The translations under genes and the position numbers were made by a program. A stretch of 64,000 nt of DNA from Sphingomonas bisphenolicum (GTDB lineage Bacteria; Pseudomonadota; Alphaproteobacteria; Sphingomonadales; Sphingomonadaceae), in the NCBI RefSeq assembly GCF_024349785.1, contig NZ_AP018817.1, positions 589,501-653,500 of the forward strand. Reading direction: 5' to 3'. How positions within the stretch are numbered: position 1 is the stretch's first letter; each line of letters begins with the position of its first letter. The notes beneath the pieces were generated by a model. That model did not search any database. It was not told the DNA's origin and saw only the letters and a program-made list of their open reading frames with translations. This document shows positions 15,950 through 24,782 of this stretch, piece by piece.

Positions 15950-18274
15950 ATGGCCGTCGGCCGCACCGTGAAACGCACGCCGGAATGGCGCGAGATGTTG
16001 AAGCGCAGCCTCATTCGCAGCGGCGCGCTCATCGGCGCGATCACGCTCATGCTGGCGACGCTGTTCTTGGCCCTGGCGCTGCTCAGCTATGCGCCGAGCG
16101 ACCCGTCGATGAACACCGTCGCGGGCGATCATGTCGCCAACATCATGCAGGCACCCGGCGCCTGGGCCGCCGATTTCCTGCTCTGGCTGCTGGGCGTGCC
16201 CGTCGCCCTCATCCTGCCGCTGATGGCGGTCACCGCCCGCCGCATGTGGGGCGACCAGGATATGAGCGGGTGGAAGGGGCAGTTCGGCAAATGCCTGTTA
16301 GGCATCGTCCTGATCGGCATTGCACTCGCTTTGTTTCAGAGCGCGCCGCTGGTCGGCCTGCCCGCGGGCTGGGGCGGTGTGATCGGCCTGGTCGTCGCCA
16401 AGGGTATCGCCAGCCTGACCGCGCAGGCGCCCGCCGCCGCGCCCTGGATCACCGGCATTCTCATCGTCGTTGCACTGATCGCGGGCCTGTTCGCCAGCTA
16501 TCGCAGCCTGGCGCTGGAAAAGCCGATCATCGCGCTGCGCCGCCCTTCGCTGCCCAAACTCAACTTGCCGCGCCCCACGCTGGGCTTCGCCGGTCCCTCG
16601 GCCGTCGATGTCGATGAGGATGCGGAGGACGAATTGACCGAGCGGGTCATCACCCCACGCAAGCAGGTATCGAACGAACCCAAGCCGCCGATCACCATCC
16701 AGTCGCCCAAGCCCGCGCCGGTCCAGCGCGCGATGGCGCCGGTCAGCCAGGACGATCTGTTCGGCCACAGTTCGCTGCCGTCGCCCGATCTGCTCAACCC
16801 CATCCCCGCCAATCAGGGCGGCAAGATCGACAAGGCTGCACTGGAACGCAACGCCCGCCTGCTCGAATCGGTGCTCGACGACTTCCATGTGAAGGGCAAC
16901 ATCACCGAAGTCCGCCCCGGTCCGGTCGTCACCATGTATGAACTGGAACCCGCGCCCGGCATCAAGGCGAGCCGCGTGATCGCGCTGGCGGACGATATCG
17001 CCCGCAACATGTCGGCGCTCTCGGCCCGCGTCGCGACCATTCCCGGCCGCACCGTGATCGGCATCGAATTGCCCAACGCCCATCGCGAGGGCGTATCCTT
17101 CCGCGAACTCATCACCAGCGAACAGTTCATGCAGGAAGCGACCCTGCCGATCATCCTGGGCAAGAATATCTCGGGTGAGCCGATCATCGCCGACCTGGCG
17201 CCCATGCCGCATCTGCTGATCGCGGGCACCACCGGTTCGGGTAAATCCGTCGGCCTCAACGCCATGATCCTGTCGCTGCTCTACCGCATGACGCCGGACC
17301 AGTTGCGCCTGATCATGATCGATCCCAAGATGCTGGAACTGTCGACCTATGACGACATCCCGCACCTGCTTTCTCCGGTCGTCACCGAACCGGCCAAGGC
17401 GATCCGCGCGCTCAAATGGGCGGTGGAGCAGATGGAGGACCGCTATCGCATGATGGCGTCCATCTCCGTCCGCAACCTGGCCAATTATAACGAGAAGGTT
17501 CGCGCGGCGAAGGCAAAGGGCAAGCCTCTGGGCCGCCGGGTCCAGACCGGCTACGACCCCGAAACCGGCAAGCCCATCTATGAGGAGGAGCAGCTCGATT
17601 TCCAGCCGCTGCCGCAGATCGTGGTGGTGGTGGACGAGCTGGCCGACCTCATGATGACGGCGGGCAAGGAAGTCGAATTCCTGATCCAGCGTCTGGCGCA
17701 GAAGGCGCGCGCCGCGGGCATCCACCTGATCCTCGCGACCCAGCGTCCCTCGGTCGACGTCATCACCGGCGTCATCAAGGCGAACCTGCCGACCCGCATC
17801 AGCTTCTTCGTCACCAGCAAGATCGACAGCCGCACCATATTGGGCGAACAGGGCGCCGAACAGCTGCTGGGCAAGGGCGACATGCTCTACATGCATGGCG
17901 GCAAGGGTCTGACCCGCGTCCATGGTCCCTTCGTCTCGGACGATGAAGTGCGCGTCGTCGCCGATCATTGGCGCGCGCAGGGCCAGCCCGACTATATCCA
18001 GGCCGTCACCGAGGAGCCGGAGGAGGGCAGCTTCGCGCTCGACGGCGTGGATCTGGGCGATGACAGCCCCGACGCGCAACTGTTCCGCAAGGCGTGCCAG
18101 CTCGTCTTCGAAAATCAGAAGGCCTCGACCAGCTGGCTGCAACGCCAATTGCGAGTCGGTTATAATTCGGCAGCGCGCCTGATCGAACGGATGGAGGAGG
18201 AAGGGCTGGTCGGCCCGCCCAACCATGTCGGCCGCCGTGAAGTGCTGCGCGACGAAAATGGCAATCCTCTGTGA
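15950..18274 (+). CDS. ftsK: DNA translocase FtsK
   Basis: A 774-residue FtsK/SpoIIIE protein. The N-terminus has about four transmembrane helices (residues 20-190). A Pro-rich linker leads to the alpha/beta motor: Walker A GTTGSGKSVGLNA near residue 425 and Walker B VVVVDELADLMM near 555. A C-terminal winged-helix gamma domain (STSWLQRQLRVGYNSAARLI) reads KOPS polarity signs. FtsK sits at the septum and pumps chromosome termini to aid XerCD dimer resolution. ATG 15950 is preferred over a GTG at 15914 because GCAGGA precedes it and the family starts there. Confidence 0.95.
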   Translation: MAVGRTVKRTPEWREMLKRSLIRSGALIGAITLMLATLFLALALLSYAPSDPSMNTVAGDHVANIMQAPGAWAADFLLWLLGVPVALILPLMAVTARRMWGDQDMSGWKGQFGKCLLGIVLIGIALALFQSAPLVGLPAGWGGVIGLVVAKGIASLTAQAPAAAPWITGILIVVALIAGLFASYRSLALEKPIIALRRPSLPKLNLPRPTLGFAGPSAVDVDEDAEDELTERVITPRKQVSNEPKPPITIQSPKPAPVQRAMAPVSQDDLFGHSSLPSPDLLNPIPANQGGKIDKAALERNARLLESVLDDFHVKGNITEVRPGPVVTMYELEPAPGIKASRVIALADDIARNMSALSARVATIPGRTVIGIELPNAHREGVSFRELITSEQFMQEATLPIILGKNISGEPIIADLAPMPHLLIAGTTGSGKSVGLNAMILSLLYRMTPDQLRLIMIDPKMLELSTYDDIPHLLSPVVTEPAKAIRALKWAVEQMEDRYRMMASISVRNLANYNEKVRAAKAKGKPLGRRVQTGYDPETGKPIYEEEQLDFQPLPQIVVVVDELADLMMTAGKEVEFLIQRLAQKARAAGIHLILATQRPSVDVITGVIKANLPTRISFFVTSKIDSRTILGEQGAEQLLGKGDMLYMHGGKGLTRVHGPFVSDDEVRVVADHWRAQGQPDYIQAVTEEPEEGSFALDGVDLGDDSPDAQLFRKACQLVFENQKASTSWLQRQLRVGYNSAARLIERMEEEGLVGPPNHVGRREVLRDENGNPL

Positions 18275-18295
18275 TACTGGCCTCTGTGACACTGG
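18266..18295 (+). repeat. Tandem 15 nt duplication at the ftsK stop
   Basis: CCTCTGTGATACTGG (18266-18280) is followed at once by CCTCTGTGACACTGG (18281-18295), one mismatch. The first copy includes the ftsK stop codon, so the duplication created or extended the 3' untranslated segment. Confidence 0.8.
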
Positions 18296-18323
18296 CCGCT
18301 CTGATCCGACCAAAAATGGTTAT

Positions 18324-18457
18324 GATTGCGTATCGTGCAATCGCTCCTGCGGCCTTCGCATTTGCAGCATCAAGCGGGACCGGGCAATAGGATCAGGCCT
18401 TTCAGGCATCCTCTCCTAAAACTTTTCGGGCTGGTCTTCGGATCGGCCCTTTTTTTT
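18324..18457 (+). ncRNA. Putative small RNA, copy 2 of a two-copy family
   Basis: This matches the element at 11560-11692. GATTGC/GCAATC hairpin arms start at 18324, TTCGCATTTGC at +31, and the 28 nt block with ATCCTCTCCTAAAACTT at +73 (18397-18424), then a TTCG-loop terminator with eight T. Spacing from hairpin to each block is identical in both copies, while the sequence between blocks differs, which is what conserved RNA with selected elements looks like. It follows ftsK by about 50 bp. TATGATTGC could supply part of a -10 region, but no clear promoter was found. Confidence 0.75.
18428..18457 (+). terminator. Intrinsic terminator after ftsK / small RNA copy 2
   Basis: A 9 bp stem (GGGCTGGTC with GATCGGCCC, two wobble pairs) with a TTCG loop is followed by eight T residues. 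Confidence 0.88.
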
Positions 18458-18696
18458 GTTCGCGAATCGGTCTAGGCGAGTCCCGCTGCTGCCGCGCCGA
18501 TAACATAATTGGAGCGGTGCCGCCGGTCAGACCGGCAGGGCGAGGCGGGAGCATGGGGGATCGAGCTGTCGCGACCGTCTGCGGATGCTCTCCCCCATCA
18601 AGCCCAAAGCTTGCTATTTCGGAACAGCCGGGTTCACAACGGGTTCAAGCCCGACCTTCTACCCCGTAAATTCCTGAACAACCGGAGTTGAACGCC

Positions 18697-19347
18697 ATGC
18701 AGCGCAGCCTTGCGCCCCTGATCCTGGCCCTTGCCGCCGCGCCGGCCGCCCTGTCGGTCGTCGTGCCGACCGCGCCCGTCGCCGCGCAGCAGGCCTCGTC
18801 CGACCTGACCCAGGTCAATGCCTATATCCGCGGCGTCACCACCCTGACCGCCGATTTCACCCAGACCGACCGCAGCGGCCAGACCCTGACCGGCAAGCTG
18901 ACCCTGAAGCAGCCAGGCAAGATCCGCTTCCAATATCAAAAGGGCGTGCCGCTGCTGATCGTGGGCGACGGCAAGGCGCTGACCATGATCGACTATGAAG
19001 TGCGGCAGGTGCAGCGCTGGCCGATCGGCAATTCGCCGCTGGGCGCCCTGCTCGACCCGAACAAGGATCTGTCGAAATATGGCAAGGTCGTTCCTACCGG
19101 CGACCCGTCGATCCTGAGCATAGAGGCGCGCGATCCCAAGCGGCCCGAATATGGCACCATCACCATGATCTTCAAACGCAACGCATCGGGTCCAGCGGGC
19201 CTGCAGCTTTACGGTTGGGTGGCGCTCGATTCGCAGAACAACCGCACCGCGGTGCGGCTGAGCAACCATGTCTATGGTGCGCCGGTGGCCGATTCCGCCT
19301 TCCGCTGGACCGATCCGCGGCCCAAGGGACGGTCGGCGGGCGGCTGA
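18697..19347 (+). CDS. LolA-like outer membrane lipoprotein carrier protein
   Basis: A 216-residue periplasmic protein. The signal peptide (MQRSLAPLILALAAAPAALS, cleaved near VAAQQ) is followed by a LolA/LolB-type half-barrel: VTTLTADFTQTDRSGQTLTG, LTLKQPGKIRFQYQKG and a DYEVRQVQRWPI strand. LolA carries lipoproteins from the LolCDE exporter to the outer membrane. The ATG at 18697 has CGGAG at a good distance and is preferred over a TTG at 18688. The stretch before it (18458-18696) holds a short GCCGGTC/GACCGGC hairpin but no gene. Confidence 0.88.
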   Translation: MQRSLAPLILALAAAPAALSVVVPTAPVAAQQASSDLTQVNAYIRGVTTLTADFTQTDRSGQTLTGKLTLKQPGKIRFQYQKGVPLLIVGDGKALTMIDYEVRQVQRWPIGNSPLGALLDPNKDLSKYGKVVPTGDPSILSIEARDPKRPEYGTITMIFKRNASGPAGLQLYGWVALDSQNNRTAVRLSNHVYGAPVADSAFRWTDPRPKGRSAGG

Positions 19348-19508
19348 CCCGAGCGCCTTGCAGGACGGATGGAAAAACATCCGACTTCGTTCATCTGACG
19401 CTCATATGGCGGCGGCTAATCAAGACCCAAGGCGAGAGACAAACCGGGATTTCCCCCCTGTTACCCGGTCCCCCCTCTCGCCGCGAAGCGCTTCAAGGGC
19501 GCGATCGA

Positions 19509-19547
19509 GACCCCCGTTCCACGCCCCCGGAGCGGGGGTCTTACTTT
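19509..19547 (+). terminator. Hairpin terminator after lolA
   Basis: A 12 bp stem (GACCCCCGTTCC with GGAGCGGGGGTC, one wobble pair) with an 8 nt loop is followed by TTACTTT. It lies 160 nt after the lolA stop and 58 nt before xth. The rest of the 257 bp gap shows no gene. Confidence 0.7.
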
Positions 19548-19604
19548 GTGCGGCCTTCTTTCAGCCGCTTGCGTGTCCGCCTGCGGCCTCCTAGGTGGAA
19601 TCCC

Positions 19605-20402
19605 ATGGCCGACACCCTCTCTATCTGCTCCTGGAACATCAACTCCGTCCGCGCGCGCATCGACATAGTCGAACAGCTGCTGCGGCTCGAAGCGCCGGAC
19701 ATATTGTGCCTGCAGGAAACCAAGGTGGTGAACGAGACCTTCCCCACCGAAATGTTCCGCCGCATGGGCTATGTTCATCAGGTGCTGAATGGCCAGCGTA
19801 TGCACCATGGCGTCGCGATCATGAGCAAGGTGCCGGTGCATGAGGATGACCGGTTCGACTGGCAGGCCAATGGCGAAGCGCGCCATGTCGGCGTGCGGCT
19901 CGACAATGGCGTGCGGATCGAGAATGTCTATGTGCCCGCCGGTGGCGACATTCCCGACCGTGATCTCAATCCCAAATTCGGCCAGAAGATGGATTTCCTC
20001 GAACGGATGATCCAATGGTCGTCCGCGCTAGGCAGCCAACCCGCCATCCTGACCGGCGACTTCAACATCGCCCCGCTGGAATGCGACGTCTGGAGCCACA
20101 AACAGTTGCTCAACGTCGTCAGTCACACGCCGGGGGAATGTGAAATCCTCGCCCGGTTGCAGGCGTCGAACGACTGGGTCGATATCGGCCGCCATTTCCA
20201 TCCCGCGCCGGCGCGCCTCTATACCTGGTGGAGCTACCGCGCGAAGGACTGGGCGGAATCGGATCGCGGCCGCCGCCTCGATCATATGTGGATGACGAAG
20301 GACGTGGCGAACAAGGCGACCAGCCATCGCGTGGTCGAACCCGCGCGTAGCTGGATCAAGCCGTCCGACCATATCCCCATCATCACCGAATTCGCTTTCT
20401 GA
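19605..20402 (+). CDS. xth: Exodeoxyribonuclease III
   Basis: A 265-residue Mg-dependent AP endonuclease/3'-exonuclease of the EEP family. Motifs are CSWNINSVRARI, LCLQETKV (catalytic Glu), VYVPAGG, LTGDFNIAP (catalytic Asp/Asn) and the C-terminal RRLDHMWM and KPSDHIPI (catalytic His). It cuts abasic sites in base excision repair. ATG 19605 gives the family start; the open frame before it overlaps lolA. The next gene starts inside its stop codon. Confidence 0.94.
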   Translation: MADTLSICSWNINSVRARIDIVEQLLRLEAPDILCLQETKVVNETFPTEMFRRMGYVHQVLNGQRMHHGVAIMSKVPVHEDDRFDWQANGEARHVGVRLDNGVRIENVYVPAGGDIPDRDLNPKFGQKMDFLERMIQWSSALGSQPAILTGDFNIAPLECDVWSHKQLLNVVSHTPGECEILARLQASNDWVDIGRHFHPAPARLYTWWSYRAKDWAESDRGRRLDHMWMTKDVANKATSHRVVEPARSWIKPSDHIPIITEFAF

Positions 20403-21475
20403 TGCCTAGTGTCGCCAACGGGCGCGATGCCGCGCGCGCCATAGACGCGCTGCGTCGCGGCTGGGCCGTGCGCCTGTCCGCGCCCGATGGCGCGATTAGG
20501 CTGATGGCGATCGAGGGCGCGGATGCGGTCACGCTGGCGGACTTCGACCCGCGCGGCCAGGCCGACATCCTCATATCCGCCGCCCGCGCCGAAACCTTGA
20601 AGCTGGCCAACCAGTTGGCGGCGGCCGACCCCGACCTGCCGGTGCTGGTCGAACGCGCGCCCTGGATCGACGCCGATGTCGCCACCGCCATTTCCGACCC
20701 GGTGCTCGATCTCGCCTCGCCGCTGAAAGGGCCGTTTCGTGCCCGCCCGCTGCTTAGCCCCCAGGCCGCCAAGGCGGCGCTGCACCTTGCCCGGCTGGCC
20801 GGCATCCTGCCCGCATTTTTCCTGATGCCTGCCGACGGCCCGGTCGAAGCGACGTTGAGCGCCGACGCTATCGCCGCCTATGACGACGCCACCCACCTCG
20901 CCATCGCCACCCGCGCCCGCCTGCCGGTGTCGGCCAGCGAGACCGGCGAAATCATCGCCTTCCGCAGCCCCGACGAACCGCGCGAGCATGTCGCGCTGGT
21001 GGTGGGCAAGCGCGATAGCTCGCCGCCGGTCATCCGCCTGCACAGCGAATGCCTGACCGGCGACGTGCTGGGCAGCCTGAAATGCGATTGCGGCCCGCAA
21101 CTGCATGAGGCGCTGCACCGGATCGCCGATGCGCCCTGGGGCATCCTCCTCTATCTTCGTCAGGAAGGGCGCGGCATCGGCCTGGTCAACAAATTGCGCG
21201 CCTATGCGATGCAGGATCAGGGGTTCGACACGGTGGACGCCAATGTGCGGCTGGGCTTCGCCATCGACGCGCGCGATTTCTCGGTCGCGGCGCGGATGCT
21301 AGATCTGCTCGGCGTGGGCGCGGTGCGGCTGCTCACCAACAATCCCAACAAGGTTGCGGGACTGGAGGCGGCGGGTATTCGCGTGACGGAACGCCTGCCG
21401 ATCATCCTGCCGACCAACCCGCATAATGAACGCTATCTCGCCACCAAGCGCGACCGAACCGGCCACCAGCTGTGA
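20402..21475 (+). CDS. ribA: GTP cyclohydrolase II
   Basis: A 357-residue protein. The C-terminal half is a complete GTP cyclohydrolase II: zinc ligands in HSECLTGDVLGSLKCDCG (first Cys about 217), QEGRGIGLVNKLRAYAMQD for GTP binding and catalysis, and LTNNPNKV. The N-terminal ~180 residues look like a diverged DHBP-synthase-like region without that enzyme's acidic active-site loop, as in many alphaproteobacterial RibA proteins. It opens GTP to start riboflavin synthesis. ATG overlaps the xth stop by one base; its stop overlaps the next GTG start. Confidence 0.92.
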   Translation: MPSVANGRDAARAIDALRRGWAVRLSAPDGAIRLMAIEGADAVTLADFDPRGQADILISAARAETLKLANQLAAADPDLPVLVERAPWIDADVATAISDPVLDLASPLKGPFRARPLLSPQAAKAALHLARLAGILPAFFLMPADGPVEATLSADAIAAYDDATHLAIATRARLPVSASETGEIIAFRSPDEPREHVALVVGKRDSSPPVIRLHSECLTGDVLGSLKCDCGPQLHEALHRIADAPWGILLYLRQEGRGIGLVNKLRAYAMQDQGFDTVDANVRLGFAIDARDFSVAARMLDLLGVGAVRLLTNNPNKVAGLEAAGIRVTERLPIILPTNPHNERYLATKRDRTGHQL

Positions 21476-21972
21476 CCGTCCTTCGCGTCGATTGCGGCGC
21501 GGGCCGCCTGACCTTCGGCGAACTGGCGATGGATTGCACTATCGGCCGGGGCGGGGCCTGCCCGGCCGCCGACAAGCGCGAAGGCGACGGCTGCACCCCG
21601 CTGGGTGTCTGGCCGATCCGCGGCGTGCTGCTCCGTCCCAACAAGATCGAACCGACCGGCCTGCGCCTGCCCTGGCGCTGGGTCCGCGCGAACGACGGCT
21701 GGTCGGACGACATCGCCGACCCGGCCTATAACCGCCCGGTTCGGTTGCCCCGTTCTTTCTCCGCCGAAAGCCTGATCCGCAGCGACGGTGCCTATGACGT
21801 CATCGTCGTCCTCGGCCATAACGACGCGCCGCCGGTGCCGGGGCAGGGCAGCGCCATCTTCTTCCACCTGTCCGAAGGCCGTCCCACCGCAGGCTGCGTT
21901 GCGGTGGACCGCGACGACATGCTGCGCCTGCTCCCGTTGCTCGCGCCGGGCGACGTGGTGGAGATCCTGTAG
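21472..21972 (+). CDS. L,D-transpeptidase family protein
   Basis: A 166-residue YkuD-type catalytic domain. The motif is split as VVLGHNDAPPVPGQGSAIFF (conserved His) and GRPTAGCVAVDRDDM, where TAGC replaces the usual S-x-G-C around the catalytic cysteine. Family members cross-link peptidoglycan by 3-3 bonds or tether lipoproteins. No signal peptide is visible; the start is a GTG at 21472 overlapping the ribA stop (GTGA), so export is unclear. This short version is widespread in proteobacteria. Confidence 0.82.
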   Translation: MTVLRVDCGAGRLTFGELAMDCTIGRGGACPAADKREGDGCTPLGVWPIRGVLLRPNKIEPTGLRLPWRWVRANDGWSDDIADPAYNRPVRLPRSFSAESLIRSDGAYDVIVVLGHNDAPPVPGQGSAIFFHLSEGRPTAGCVAVDRDDMLRLLPLLAPGDVVEIL

Positions 21973-21977
21973 CTGCC

Positions 21978-22001
21978 GTGTTCCCGCCTGCGCGGGAACA
22001 C
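21978..22001. terminator. Hairpin between convergent genes
   Basis: A perfect 10 bp stem (GTGTTCCCGC with GCGGGAACAC) with a CTGC loop lies in the 38 bp gap between the L,D-transpeptidase and glnD 3' ends. It can serve both strands. No T-run follows. Confidence 0.6.
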
Positions 22002-22010
22002 AAGATATGG

Positions 22011-24773
22011 TCAAGCCCGCTCCAGCGCCTCGCCCACTTCGCCGCCCGCCGCTTCCAGCAAGCGTCGTTCCAGAGTCTGCAACCGCGCCTTGCTCTCGAT
22101 CTTCCCGCCCAGCAGGTCGGTGACATAGAAGGTGTCGACCGCGCGCTCGCCATAGGTGGCGACATGGGCGCTGTGGACCGTGACCTTGGACTGGAACAGC
22201 GCATTGGCCAGGCTGAACAGCAGCGCCGGCCGGTCGCGGGCGTTCACCTCGACCACGGTGAAGCGGTTCGACGCCTTGTTGTCGATCAGCACGTTCGGCT
22301 CGATGCGGAACGCCTCGGCGCGCGTGCGGGGCAGGGGGCGCGCCGACAGCTTGGTGATCATCCGGTGCCGGTTGGACAGCGAATCCTCGATCGCGTTGCG
22401 GATGCGCTTCAGCTGGTCGGGGCTGTGGAAGGCGCCGCCCAGCGGATCCTGCACCAGGAAATTGTCGATCGCCACGCCATCGCGCGTCGTATGGATTCGC
22501 GCATCGATGATATTGCCACCGGCCAGATGGATGGCGCCTGCGATCCGATAGAACAGCCCCGGATGGTCGGCGGCATAGACCGTCACCAACGTCGCGCCGC
22601 GTTGCGGATAATATTGCGCCGCGATCGACAGCGGCGATTCGCCCGCCGCCAGGATATGCTGCGCATTGTGGAAGAGAATGTCCTCGGGCTCGGCGATCCA
22701 GTAGGATTCGGGCAGCCGCTTGCTGAACGCCGCGAACGCCGCCTCGTCCAGGCCCAGCGCCTGCCGCAGTCCGTCCTGCTTGGCCGTGACCCGCTCGCTG
22801 CGGCCCTTCTGCTTGTGACCCAGCCGCAATACTTCTTCGGCGCTGTCATACAGGTCGCCGAGCAACTGGCGCTTCCAGCTGTTCCACACCCCCGGTCCCA
22901 CGGCGCGGATATCCACCACCGTCAGGCAGAGCAACAGTCGCAGCCGCTCCGGGCTTTGCACCACATCGACGAAATCGAGGATCGTCTTGTAATCGGCCAG
23001 GTCGCGCTTGAAGGCGGTGGCCGACATCAGCAGATGATAGCGCACCAGCCAGGCCACCGTCTCCGTCTCGGCCGGGGTCAGCCCCAGCCGTGGACAAAGC
23101 TGCTCGGCCACTTCGGCGCCGAGCAGACTATGGTCGCCGCCGCGCCCCTTGGCGATGTCATGCAGCAGAACCGCCACATAGAGCGCCCGCCGCGACAGCA
23201 ATTTGCCCATCAGGTCGGTCGCCAGCGGATGATCCTGCGGCAACGCGCCCTTCTCGATCTGCGACAGCAGGCCGACGGCGCGGATGGTATGCTCGTCAAC
23301 CGTATAGTGATGATACATGTCGAACTGCATCTGCGCGACGACGCGGCGGAAATCGGGAACGAAGCGGCCGAATACGGTCGATTCATTCATCCAGCGCAGC
23401 ACCGTCTCCGGGTCGCGCGGGGACGTCAGCACCTCCATGAAGGCGGCATTGGCGCGCGGGTCTTTCCGCACCCTGGCGTTGATCAGCCCCGCGTCACGGC
23501 TCGCCGCGCGGATGGCGCTGGGGTGGATCTGCAACCCGTGCTTGTCCGCCACGGCGAAGATTTCCAGCAGCCGCACCGGGTCCGCCTGGAAGAAATCGTC
23601 GCTCGGCAGGCTGAGGCGCCCGCGTTCCAGCACGAACCCGTCCAGCTTCTTGGGCCGGCGGAAGATGGACGGGATGTAGCGCCGGCCCTTTTCCGCCATC
23701 TGGTCGTCCAGATGCGCCAGGAAAACGGCGGTCAGGTCGCCCACGATCTTCGCGTTCAGGAAATAATAGCGCATGAAGCGCTCGACCCCGGACCGGCCGG
23801 CGCGCCCGGTGAAGCGCATCCGCGTCGCGGTCTCCAGTTGCAGGTCGAAGGTCAGCCGATCCTCGGCGCGGCCCGTTATGGTGTGCAGATGGCATCGCAC
23901 CGCCCACAGGAAATCCTCGGCCTTCTGAAACTGGCGCAGCTCGACGTCGGTCAACAGGCCGACATCGACCAGTTCGGCGACCGACTTCACCCGGTTCACA
24001 TATTTGCCGATCCAGAACAAAGTGTGCAGGTCGCGCAGGCCGCCCTTGCCTTCCTTCACATTGGGCTCGACCACATAGCGGCTGTCGCCCATCCGCTTGT
24101 GCCGCTCGTCGCGCTCCACCAGCTTTTCGGTCACGAAGGCGCGGGCATTGCCCTGCATCACTTCGGCGTCGAACCGCACCGACGTTTCCTCGTACAGCGC
24201 CCGGTCGCCCCAGACGTATCGCGCCTCCAGCAGGGCAGTGCGCACCGTCAGGTCGGCCTTGGCCATCCGCATCGTCTCGTCGATCGACCGGCTGCTATGG
24301 CCGACCTTCAGCCCCAGATCCCACAGCGAATAGAGCATGGATTCGATCACCTGCTCGGTCCAGCCGGTGGGCTTCCACGGGGTGATGAACCCGATATCGA
24401 CATCGCTGTGCGGCGCCATTTCGCCCCGGCCATAGCCGCCGACCGCGATCAGGGCGATCCGCTCGCCCGTACTGCGATTGCCCGCCGGATAGAGATGATG
24501 CGTGGTCGCATCGTAGAGCAGGCGTAAAATCTGGTCGATCAGGAAGGCGAAGGCGGTCACGGATTCGCGCCCGCGCGTCGGTTTCGCCTCCAGCCGTTTG
24601 GCGACTTCGGCCCGGCCATGCTCCAGCGCCGCCTTCAATTCCTTGACGATTTCGGCGCGCAGCCGCGTGCTATCGCCCCGATGCTCCGTCGCCAGGGCGT
24701 TGATCGTGTCGGAAATCGCGCGCCGGTCGATGATCGCGCGGCGCGATCCCAGCGCGGGGAACTGCATGACCAT
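22011..24773 (-). CDS. glnD: [Protein-PII] uridylyltransferase / UMP-removing enzyme
   Basis: A 920-residue GlnD. Domains in order: nucleotidyltransferase with GGYGRGEMAPHSDVDIGF (residues about 112-129), GlnE/GlnD linker, HD hydrolase domain with HDIAKGRGGDHSLLG near 540, and two C-terminal ACT domains (LVTVYAADHPGLFYRIAGAI and VVEVNARDRPALLFSLANAL) that sense glutamine. It adds UMP to PII when nitrogen is scarce and removes it when glutamine is plentiful. It starts 9 nt after the mutS stop on the same strand. Confidence 0.95.
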   Translation of the reverse strand: MVMQFPALGSRRAIIDRRAISDTINALATEHRGDSTRLRAEIVKELKAALEHGRAEVAKRLEAKPTRGRESVTAFAFLIDQILRLLYDATTHHLYPAGNRSTGERIALIAVGGYGRGEMAPHSDVDIGFITPWKPTGWTEQVIESMLYSLWDLGLKVGHSSRSIDETMRMAKADLTVRTALLEARYVWGDRALYEETSVRFDAEVMQGNARAFVTEKLVERDERHKRMGDSRYVVEPNVKEGKGGLRDLHTLFWIGKYVNRVKSVAELVDVGLLTDVELRQFQKAEDFLWAVRCHLHTITGRAEDRLTFDLQLETATRMRFTGRAGRSGVERFMRYYFLNAKIVGDLTAVFLAHLDDQMAEKGRRYIPSIFRRPKKLDGFVLERGRLSLPSDDFFQADPVRLLEIFAVADKHGLQIHPSAIRAASRDAGLINARVRKDPRANAAFMEVLTSPRDPETVLRWMNESTVFGRFVPDFRRVVAQMQFDMYHHYTVDEHTIRAVGLLSQIEKGALPQDHPLATDLMGKLLSRRALYVAVLLHDIAKGRGGDHSLLGAEVAEQLCPRLGLTPAETETVAWLVRYHLLMSATAFKRDLADYKTILDFVDVVQSPERLRLLLCLTVVDIRAVGPGVWNSWKRQLLGDLYDSAEEVLRLGHKQKGRSERVTAKQDGLRQALGLDEAAFAAFSKRLPESYWIAEPEDILFHNAQHILAAGESPLSIAAQYYPQRGATLVTVYAADHPGLFYRIAGAIHLAGGNIIDARIHTTRDGVAIDNFLVQDPLGGAFHSPDQLKRIRNAIEDSLSNRHRMITKLSARPLPRTRAEAFRIEPNVLIDNKASNRFTVVEVNARDRPALLFSLANALFQSKVTVHSAHVATYGERAVDTFYVTDLLGGKIESKARLQTLERRLLEAAGGEVGEALERA

Positions 24774-24782
24774 CTGGTGTCT

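Noticed and set aside
16298..18313. A leftward open frame of about 670 codons opposite ftsK
   Set aside because: It lies entirely antisense to a clear ftsK and shows no domain or start signal. High GC content explains it.
18620..18690. GGGTTCA repeats before lolA that resemble a tRNA T-arm
   Set aside because: No acceptor, D-arm or anticodon stem can be folded around them.
21978..24527. A rightward open frame of about 850 codons opposite glnD
   Set aside because: It is the mirror of the GlnD gene, with Gln/His/Arg-rich composition and no recognisable motif.
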